Positions 41,035 to 47,528 of a stretch of DNA of 55,001 nucleotides are shown piece by piece. The position numbers and the translations under genes were made by a program. Origin of the DNA: an uncultured Pseudomonas sp. (GTDB taxonomy: Bacteria; Pseudomonadota; Gammaproteobacteria; Pseudomonadales; Pseudomonadaceae). Each line of letters starts with the position of its first letter. The first letter of the stretch is position 1. The notes beneath the pieces were generated by a model. The model was not told the origin of the DNA. It saw only the letters and a list, made by a program, of their open reading frames with translations, and did not search any database. Location of the stretch: contig CALTWF010000029.1 in assembly GCA_943912755.1 (NCBI GenBank), positions 1-55,001 of the forward strand, given 5' to 3'.

Positions 41035-42066
41035 TCAGGAATTGGCTTCGAAGCCCTGCAGGGTGTTCACCGCGTTGATGCCGATCTCCTCGACCATGTA
41101 GCCGCCTTCCATCACGAACAGGGTCGGCAGTCCGGCACTGGCGATGCGCTGGCCCATGCGCAGGAAGTCCTCGCTGGTCAGGCGGAAATGGCTGATCGGG
41201 TCGTCTTCGAAGGTGTCGACGCCAAGGGAGATGATCAGTTGCTCGGGGCGGTAGGCGACGATGCGCGCCAGGGCGTGGTCCAGTGCTTCGCTGAAACGGC
41301 TCCAGGTGGTGCCGCGGGCCAGCGGGTAGTTGGCGTTGCAGCCCTCGCCGGCACCCGCGCCGGTTTCCTCGGTATAGCCGGAGAAGTACGGGTAGGAGAC
41401 GTGGGGATCGCCATGGATCGAGGCGAAGAACACGTCCGGGCGGTCGTAGAAGATGTTCTGCGTGCCATTGCCGTGGTGAAAGTCGACATCGAGGATCGCC
41501 ACGCGCTGCGAGCCCTGGGCGCGGCAGCGTTCGGCGGCGATGGCGGCGTTGTTCAGGTAGCAATAGCCGCCCATGTACTCGCGGGCGGCATGGTGTCCCG
41601 GTGGCCGGCACAGGGCGAAGGCGCTGTGATGGCCGGCGAGCACCTGGTCCATCGCGGTCAGTGCGACGTCGGCACTGGCGCGCACCGCCTCCCAGGTGCC
41701 GGCGGTGATCGGCGAGCCGGCGTCCATCGCATAGAAGCCCAGCTTGCCGTCGATGAACGCGGGTTCCGGCGCACTGGCCAGGTCGCGCACCGGCCAGACC
41801 AGGGGCAGGGCGTCGTGGGTCTTGCCGGTGGCCGACCACTCGCTCCAGGCGTTTTCCAGGAAGCTCACATAGCGCTCGCTGTGGGCGGCGACATAGCAGG
41901 CGCGGTCATGGCGCTGCTCGCCGATCACTTCGCCCAGGCCGCTGCTGCGCACCCGGGCCAGGACCGTTTCGGCCCGTTGCGGTTTTTCGAAGGACGGCGT
42001 CAGCGCGCCGTCCTTGAGCTCGGTGCCGTGGTGCAGGCGGTGGCTGGAACTGAAAACGGTCAGCAC
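41035..42066 (-). CDS. Histone deacetylase-family protein, acetylpolyamine amidohydrolase type
   Basis: The 343-residue enzyme is a class II HDAC-fold hydrolase. Zn-binding and catalytic residues are visible: the His158-His159 dyad in CRPPGHHAARE, Asp195 and His197 in DVDFHHGNG, an Asp in SLGVDTFEDDP, and the transition-state Tyr in MEGGYMVEEIG. Bacterial relatives (AphA/AphB) remove acetyl groups from acetylputrescine or acetylcadaverine. The permease immediately downstream and the divergent Lrp regulator support use of an acetylated amine as nutrient. It starts 122 bases from the Lrp gene. Confidence 0.88.
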   Translation of the reverse strand: MLTVFSSSHRLHHGTELKDGALTPSFEKPQRAETVLARVRSSGLGEVIGEQRHDRACYVAAHSERYVSFLENAWSEWSATGKTHDALPLVWPVRDLASAPEPAFIDGKLGFYAMDAGSPITAGTWEAVRASADVALTAMDQVLAGHHSAFALCRPPGHHAAREYMGGYCYLNNAAIAAERCRAQGSQRVAILDVDFHHGNGTQNIFYDRPDVFFASIHGDPHVSYPYFSGYTEETGAGAGEGCNANYPLARGTTWSRFSEALDHALARIVAYRPEQLIISLGVDTFEDDPISHFRLTSEDFLRMGQRIASAGLPTLFVMEGGYMVEEIGINAVNTLQGFEANS

Positions 42067-42188
42067 GGGGGTGTCCTCTTCGTGGTGTTGTTGTGAGGAC
42101 GATTTTCGCGCTGGTCCCGGAAAATTGTTTTGCTTTATTTCTGCGTTATCCGCTTAAGTGAGCAAATTCATTCCAGGGGTTGGGCTTC

Positions 42189-42674
42189 ATGAGCAAAGAC
42201 AGTTCTTTCGATTCGCTGGACGGTGTCGACCGCACCTTGCTGGGCCTGTTGCAGGAGGACGGCACCTTGTCCAGCGCCGCCCTCGGCGAGCGCCTGTCGA
42301 TGTCGGTGACGCCGTGCTGGCGGCGGCGCAAGCGCCTGGAGGACCTGGGCATCATTCGCGACTACCAGGCCAATCTCGACCGGCGCAAGCTCGGCTACGA
42401 CGTCATGGCCTTCGCCCAGGTACGTTTCGGCAACGTCTCCGACAACGCTCCGGACCAGTTCGAGCGGGCGATCAAGGCACTGCCCCAGGTGCTGTCGTGC
42501 CACAAGGTCACTGGCGAGGCGGATTACGTACTGACGGTGGTGGCGACCGACCTGGAAAGCTACGGGCGGTTCATCGAGGAGGTGCTGCGCCGGCAGCCGG
42601 GGATCGCCTCGATCCAGTCGAGCCTGTCGTTGCGCGAGGTCAAGGCGGTGACGCGGCTGCCGGTGCCGGAGTGA
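42189..42674 (+). CDS. Lrp/AsnC-family transcriptional regulator
   Basis: The 161-residue protein has the winged helix (LDGVDRTLLGLLQEDGTLSS and LSMSVTPCWRRRKRLEDLGII) and the RAM ligand domain (VMAFAQVRFG, CHKVTGEADYVLTVVATDLESY). The ATG at 42189 follows AGGGG; a TTG at 42180 is possible. It is divergent from the acetylpolyamine-amidohydrolase and permease operon and is its likely regulator. It differs clearly from the Lrp gene at 5584. Confidence 0.88.
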   Translation: MSKDSSFDSLDGVDRTLLGLLQEDGTLSSAALGERLSMSVTPCWRRRKRLEDLGIIRDYQANLDRRKLGYDVMAFAQVRFGNVSDNAPDQFERAIKALPQVLSCHKVTGEADYVLTVVATDLESYGRFIEEVLRRQPGIASIQSSLSLREVKAVTRLPVPE

Positions 42675-42823
42675 GGTCACGGGGGCTTTGCGTCGCTCCC
42701 GGGGAACTGTGGGGCCAGGGCCGTTGCCTGAAATTGTCGGGAGTGATTTTCATTCGAACTCCCCGCCGGTTTTGTCTAAGCTCTCAAGCGATTTTTTCTG
42801 CGATGAAATAAGGAATGTGCCCC

Positions 42824-43351
42824 ATGAAAAAGTGGATTGCTCTGTCGGTTGCCCTGTGTGCCAGCGCGGCCGTGCATGCGGCGGACTCGATCAAGGTCGA
42901 ACTCAAGGAAGCCACCGCCCAGGGCGAAGGCAAGAGCGTCGGCTTCGTGACCATCAGCGAAAGCCCGTATGGCGCGGTGTTCACCCCTGAGGTCAGCGGC
43001 CTGGCGCCGGGCGTGCATGGTTTCCATGTCCACGCCAACCCGAGTTGCGCGCCGAGCGAGGCCGATGGCAAACCGGTCCCGGCCGGTGGCGCCGGTGGCC
43101 ACTGGGACCCGAAGAACACCGGCAAGCACAGCTTCCCCTGGGATGATGGCGGCCACATGGGCGACCTGCCGGCGCTGATCGTCACCGCCGACGGCAAGGC
43201 CGCGCAGCCGCTGCTGGCGCCGAAGATCAAGAACCTGGCCGAGCTGAAAGGCCACGCGCTGATGATCCATGCCGGTGGCGACAACCACTCCGACCACCCG
43301 GCGCCACTCGGCGGCGGCGCCGCGCGCTTCGCCTGCGGGGTGATCAAGTAA
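42824..43351 (+). CDS. sodC: Periplasmic Cu/Zn superoxide dismutase SodC
   Basis: The 175-residue precursor has a signal peptide (MKKWIALSVALCASAAVHA, cut after residue 19). The mature enzyme has the metal ligands His68 and His70 (GFHVHAN), His93 (GGHWD), His102 (KHSF), His111 and Asp114 (GHMGDLP) and His149 (MIHAGGDNHSDHP). Cys75 and Cys171 would form the structural disulfide. It dismutates superoxide in the periplasm. The ATG at 42824 is chosen. An intrinsic terminator follows. Confidence 0.95.
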   Translation: MKKWIALSVALCASAAVHAADSIKVELKEATAQGEGKSVGFVTISESPYGAVFTPEVSGLAPGVHGFHVHANPSCAPSEADGKPVPAGGAGGHWDPKNTGKHSFPWDDGGHMGDLPALIVTADGKAAQPLLAPKIKNLAELKGHALMIHAGGDNHSDHPAPLGGGAARFACGVIK

Positions 43352-43367
43352 GCGCTGGCGCAACAGG

Positions 43368-43397
43368 AAAATCCCGGCCATCCAGTCGGGATTTTTT
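43368..43397 (+). terminator. Intrinsic terminator after sodC
   Basis: AAATCCCG and CGGGATTT form an eight-base-pair stem (AAAATCCCG to CGGGATTTTTT) with a ten-base loop, followed by a run of six T. It lies 17 bases after the stop codon. Confidence 0.85.
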
Positions 43398-43417
43398 ATC
43401 AGAAGTGACCCGCTCCC

Positions 43418-44470
43418 TCACCACCTGACCCTGACCCCAAGATTGCCGATCAGTCCGTTGAGGTCGTTGTCATCGACATCGCTGCTGTAGTCGGCACTGA
43501 CGAACAGCGCCACCTTCGGCGTGACCCGCGCCACCAGGCCCAACCCCAGTTCCACCGTGGCGGCATTGCGCCCGCTGCTGATCTTGTCGACCTTGTCCAG
43601 GCTCACCGTGTCGGCATTAGAAAAGTCATACCAGACGTTGGTGCGCACATAGGGTTCGATGGGCATGCCGCTGACCACGTAGTGCCCGGACAGCCTGGCG
43701 CCGACCCGGCCACTCCAGCTCGGTTGCCCGTCGAGGGACTGCAGGGCGTCGGCCTGGGCCTGGTTGGCAGCGAAGTACTGCTGGTTGACCAACTGCGCCT
43801 GGGGCTCGATCACCCAGTTCTTGCCCAGGCCGATGGGGAAACCGCCTTCCACCGAGAAGGTCAGGGCATGCCCGTCGCCATCGACGCGTGCGCCGTCGGC
43901 GTTGCGCCCGCTGGCGTCGAAGCGGGTGCCCATGGCCACCGCGTCCACATGCCAGCCCTGTTCATGGCGCAGGCTCCAGTACATGCCGACGCTCTCGCCC
44001 TGCAAACGCACGTTGGCATTCTTGTCCCCGGTCTGCGGGCGCCTGCCGTCGAAGCCGCTTTGCAGGTCGCTGCGCCCGACGAAGATGCCGGCGCGATGGA
44101 TGCTGCCGTCGGCGCTTTCGCGGATGAACAGGTCGGGGCTCATGTGCAACGTGCTGCCGGGCATTGCCAGAGGGGGCTGGCCGGCCGGGGCACTGGTGGG
44201 GAAGAACTGCGCCCACTGGCTATGCAGCATCTCCGGGGTTACCAGGGCATCGCGTTCGGCGCGGCGCTCGGCAAAGGCACTCAGCGTCTCCCGGCCCAGA
44301 CCGCTGAAACTCACCGGTTGCAGGCTCAGGGTCGGGATATCGAAGGCCAGCGCCGGATCGAGTTCTTCCATGTCCCTGGCCTGGGATTCCAGCGGGGTCG
44401 CCAGCAGCAGGGAGGTGGATACGGCGAAGAAAAACGATTCGAAGCCTGATGGGGTAGACGCTGTTTTCAT
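43418..44470 (-). CDS. Autotransporter-type outer-membrane beta-barrel protein with short passenger
   Basis: The 350-residue precursor has a signal peptide (cut near LESQA, residue 31) and a C-terminal beta-barrel of about 260 residues ending LGVRVRW, the aromatic end used by the BAM machinery. Barrel motifs include GESVGMYWSLRHEQGWHVDAVAMGTR-like strands, FSVEGGFPIGLGKNWVIEPQAQL and GRVGARLSGHYV. Only about 60-80 residues precede the barrel, so there is no normal passenger domain. The ATG at 44470 follows ATGAGGAGAGTTGCC. It may be an anchored outer-membrane protein derived from an autotransporter, with unknown role. Confidence 0.75.
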   Translation of the reverse strand: MKTASTPSGFESFFFAVSTSLLLATPLESQARDMEELDPALAFDIPTLSLQPVSFSGLGRETLSAFAERRAERDALVTPEMLHSQWAQFFPTSAPAGQPPLAMPGSTLHMSPDLFIRESADGSIHRAGIFVGRSDLQSGFDGRRPQTGDKNANVRLQGESVGMYWSLRHEQGWHVDAVAMGTRFDASGRNADGARVDGDGHALTFSVEGGFPIGLGKNWVIEPQAQLVNQQYFAANQAQADALQSLDGQPSWSGRVGARLSGHYVVSGMPIEPYVRTNVWYDFSNADTVSLDKVDKISSGRNAATVELGLGLVARVTPKVALFVSADYSSDVDDNDLNGLIGNLGVRVRW

Positions 44471-44982
44471 GGCAACTCTCCTCATGGATGACAGCCAGGG
44501 ACCTGGCCTGATGTCACGGCTCGATGAGGGGCGACCCAAACCAGCAAAACGCCGCCCGTCCCGCGCTGGAAGGCGCGAGCTAGAGGCTCGTTTCGAGTGT
44601 TGAAGGGGTGTAGCTAAGGTTCAGTCAAGGAGACGGAGGGCAGGGCGTCAAGATTGTGTGAAAAGCCTGTGAGTGTTTTGCTGAAAGGGCCAAGTCATTG
44701 AAAAACATGGGGTGGATTTCGCTGATAGAGGCGCCGGGTCTTTCAGCGGGCGGCGCTATTTCGAATGATTGCTAGAGCCGGTGAAGGGCTGCAATGCGGT
44801 TTCTATGGCAGTGGGTATCTGTACATTTTTTGAAAGTGCGCTTGCCAGAAAACCGCATCGAGGCTGACAAGTGCATGCCGACAGATTTTCAGTGCCTTTC
44901 AGATCGAGCGCCGCCCGCGCGGCGCTCGATCTCAAGAACGCGGCAAGAATCAAGACAGGCACCTGGCAGCCTTGACGCGCCA
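44471..44982. other. Intergenic region between glgX and the autotransporter-like gene
   Basis: This 512-base gap contains dispersed-repeat copy B (44822-44961) next to glgX. The remaining part, 44471-44821, is slightly less GC-rich and must hold the promoter of the autotransporter-like gene. I see no credible gene in it. Confidence 0.6.
44822..44961 (-). repeat. Dispersed intergenic repeat, copy B
   Basis: About 140 bases aligned with copy A at 34518-34659, with the identical 28-base hairpin at 44903-44930. It begins 22 bases after the glgX stop on the minus strand. Confidence 0.8.
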
Positions 44983-47142
44983 TCAACCCTCTTCATCCCG
45001 CTGCAACTCCAGCAACACCAGGCTGCGCCCGGTCACCTCGTATTGCTCGCCAAACCCCAGCTTTGGCGATTTGCGCCGTTTCGGCTGGTCGGTGTCGATC
45101 AGCACGCTCCAGTACTCGCCCTGGGGCACTTCCGGCAGGGTGAAGGGCACGGTGTCGTGGTGGGCATTGACGATCAGCAGCAGGGTGGCGTCCGCCCCCG
45201 GCTTGCGAATGCCGGTGACCTGGGCACGCCCGTCCATCAGCATGCCGAGGCAGCGGCCGTGGCTGTCTTCCCATTGCTCCACGCTCATTTCGTTGGCGTC
45301 CGGGGCCAGCCAGGTGACGTCCTTGACCCCGATCGCCTCGTTGTAGTCGCCGACCAGGAAGCGCGCCCGGCGCAGGATCGGGTAGCTGCGGCGCAGGCGG
45401 GTCAGGCGCTTGACGAAGGTCAGCAGCTCGCTGCCGTCTTCGTCCAGGTCCCAGTTGATCCAGCCGATCTCGCTGTCCTGGCAGTAGGCGTTGTTGTTGC
45501 CGTGCTGGGTGCGGCTGAACTCGTCGCCGGCGACGATCATCGGCGTGCCCTGGGCCAGCAGCAGGGTGGCGAAAAAGTTGCGCATCTGGCGCATGCGCAG
45601 GGCGTTGATCTCCGGGTCGTCGGTCGGCCCTTCGGCGCCGTGGTTCCACGACAGGTTGTTGTTGCTGCCGTCCTGGTTGTTCTCGTCGTTGTCCTCGTTG
45701 TGCTTGTCGTTGTACGAAACCAGGTCGCGCAGGGTGAAGCCGTCGTGGGCGGTGATGAAGTTGACCGAGGCATAGGGCCGCCGGCCACGACGGTTGAACA
45801 GCTCGCCGGAGGCGGTCATGCGCGCGGCGAAGTCGGCCAGCTGGCCCTCGTCGCCTTTCCAGAAGGCGCGCACGGTATCGCGGAAGCGGTCGTTCCATTC
45901 CGCCCAGCCGGGGGCGAAATTGCCCACCTGGTAGCCGCCGGGGCCGCAGTCCCAGGGCTCGGCGATCAGCTTGACCTGGCGCAGCAGCGGGTCCTGGCGG
46001 CAGGCGACGAGGAAGCTGTGGCGCTCGTCGAAGCCTTCGTGGTAACGGCCGAGGATGGTCGCCAGGTCGAAGCGGAAGCCGTCCACGTGCATTTCCCCGG
46101 CCCAGTAGCGCAGCGAGTCGGTGACCAGTTGCAGGACGCACGGATGGCTCAGGTCGAGGGTGTTGCCGGTGCCCGAGTCGTTGATGTAGTAGCGCTTGTC
46201 ATCGGGCATCAGGCGGTAGTACGAAGCGTTGTCGATACCGCGCATGGACAGGGTCGGGCCCAGTTCGTTGCCCTCGGCGGTGTGGTTGTAGACGACGTCG
46301 AGGATCACCTCCAGGCCGGCGTCGTGCAGGTGCGCGACCATCTCCTTGAACTCGGCGATCTTGCCCTTGGCCAGGTACTTCGGGTGCGGCGCGAAGAAGG
46401 CGATGCTGTTGTAGCCCCAGTAGTTGTTCAGGCCCTTTTGCAGCAGGTGCTGGTCGTTGACGAAGGCATGGATCGGCAGCAGCTCGATGGCGGTCACGCC
46501 GAGGTCCTTGATGTGTCCGATCAGGTCGTCGTTCATCAGTCCGGCGAAGGTGCCGCGGGCGGCGTCGGGCACGCTCGGGTGGCGCATGCTGATGCCGCGG
46601 GTGTGGGCTTCGTAGACGATGGTCTTTTCCCAGGGCGTGCCGATGCGCCGGTCGCGGCCCCAGGTATAGGCCGGGTCGATGACCTTGCACTTGGGCACGA
46701 AGGGCGCGCTGTCGCGCTCGTCGAAACTGAGGTCGCCGTCGGGGTGGCCGATGGTGTAGCCGAACAGCGCCTCGGACCATTTCAGCGATCCGACCAGTTG
46801 CTTGGCATAGGGGTCGATCAGCAGCTTGTTGGGGTTGAAGCGATGGCCGTTCTGCGGTTCGTAGGGGCCGTGCACGCGATAGCCGTAGATCAGCCCCGGA
46901 TGGGCGTCGGGCAGGTAGCCGTGGAAGATCTCGTCGGTGTATTCGGGCAGTTCGATGCGCTCGATCTCGGTCTCGCCGCTGGCATCGAACAGGCACAGTT
47001 CGACCTTGGTGGCGTTGGCCGAGAAGATGGCGAAGTTGACCCCCAGGCCATCCCAGGTCGCGCCAAGCGGGAAGGGCAGGCCTTCACGGATGCGCGAGGG
47101 CTCGGTGTGTACGGTTTCGGTTTTTTCTTGACGAGGGCTCAT
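44983..47142 (-). CDS. glgX: Glycogen debranching enzyme GlgX
   Basis: The 719-residue GH13 enzyme removes short maltooligosaccharide branches from glycogen in the cytoplasm. An N-terminal CBM48 domain (about 15-130; EGLPFPLGATWDGLGVNFAIFSANA, VHGPYEPQNGHRFNP) precedes the catalytic barrel with GFRFDLATILGR (nucleophile Asp), LIAEPWDCGPGGY (acid/base Glu) and FITAHDGFTLRDLVSYNDKHN (stabilising Asp). Its start has GGTGACCC upstream. It is the last gene of the glycogen/trehalose operon, 93 bases after the DUF2934 gene with a strong hairpin between them. In relatives it supplies substrates for TreY/TreZ. Confidence 0.96.
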   Translation of the reverse strand: MSPRQEKTETVHTEPSRIREGLPFPLGATWDGLGVNFAIFSANATKVELCLFDASGETEIERIELPEYTDEIFHGYLPDAHPGLIYGYRVHGPYEPQNGHRFNPNKLLIDPYAKQLVGSLKWSEALFGYTIGHPDGDLSFDERDSAPFVPKCKVIDPAYTWGRDRRIGTPWEKTIVYEAHTRGISMRHPSVPDAARGTFAGLMNDDLIGHIKDLGVTAIELLPIHAFVNDQHLLQKGLNNYWGYNSIAFFAPHPKYLAKGKIAEFKEMVAHLHDAGLEVILDVVYNHTAEGNELGPTLSMRGIDNASYYRLMPDDKRYYINDSGTGNTLDLSHPCVLQLVTDSLRYWAGEMHVDGFRFDLATILGRYHEGFDERHSFLVACRQDPLLRQVKLIAEPWDCGPGGYQVGNFAPGWAEWNDRFRDTVRAFWKGDEGQLADFAARMTASGELFNRRGRRPYASVNFITAHDGFTLRDLVSYNDKHNEDNDENNQDGSNNNLSWNHGAEGPTDDPEINALRMRQMRNFFATLLLAQGTPMIVAGDEFSRTQHGNNNAYCQDSEIGWINWDLDEDGSELLTFVKRLTRLRRSYPILRRARFLVGDYNEAIGVKDVTWLAPDANEMSVEQWEDSHGRCLGMLMDGRAQVTGIRKPGADATLLLIVNAHHDTVPFTLPEVPQGEYWSVLIDTDQPKRRKSPKLGFGEQYEVTGRSLVLLELQRDEEG

Positions 47143-47180
47143 GGGTCACCTGGAGCGGATTCTGGAAAACAGGAGGCCTG

Positions 47181-47204
47181 CGCGACAGCCCGAAGGCTGT
47201 CGCG
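47181..47204 (-). terminator. UUCG-type hairpin between the DUF2934 and glgX genes
   Basis: On the minus strand CGCGACAGCC-TTCG-GGCTGTCGCG forms a perfect ten-base-pair stem with a UUCG tetraloop. No T run follows directly. It may attenuate or stabilise the mRNA between the two genes. Confidence 0.55.
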
Positions 47205-47235
47205 TGTGGCGGAATCGTTCGGTCAGGCCCGGGGC

Positions 47236-47526
47236 TTAAAGCGGGGCGGGTTTCTTCGGCGCGCGGGGCTTTTTCGCTGCCGCCGGCTTGGCCACCGCAG
47301 GCTTGCTGGCCAGTGGCGCGGCCGGCTCGGCCTTGGGTTTGGCGGCGGCCTTGGGTTTCTTCGCTGCGGCTGGCGACTTGCTCGACCTGGGCGGTGGCGC
47401 CAGGGATTCCGCTTCGGCAAGTTTGCGCGCCATGTCCCAGTGGCGTGCCTCCTGGCCTTCGGGTTTACCTTCCGATTCCCAGATCTGGTACGCGAATTCG
47501 CGTATGCGTTTTTCTTCGACACTCAT
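47236..47526 (-). CDS. DUF2934 protein with lysine/alanine/proline-rich tail
   Basis: The 96-residue protein has an N-terminal DUF2934 domain (about 1-45; RIREFAYQIWESEGKPEGQ, HWDMARKLAEAE), present in many glycogen/trehalose operons of Pseudomonas. The C-terminal half is a repetitive low-complexity tail with KPKAAAKPKAEPAAP and AKKPRAPKKPAPL, resembling histone H1-like or AlgP-type tails and likely DNA-, RNA- or polyanion-binding. It starts two bases after the treY stop (TAGCCATG) and is translationally coupled. The function is unknown. Confidence 0.8.
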   Translation of the reverse strand: MSVEEKRIREFAYQIWESEGKPEGQEARHWDMARKLAEAESLAPPPRSSKSPAAAKKPKAAAKPKAEPAAPLASKPAVAKPAAAKKPRAPKKPAPL

Positions 47527-47528
47527 GG

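Noticed and set aside
42756..42780. Possible AlgU/ECF promoter before sodC (GAACTC ... TCTAA)
   Set aside because: The spacing is 13 bases, not the 16-17 expected, so I did not annotate it.
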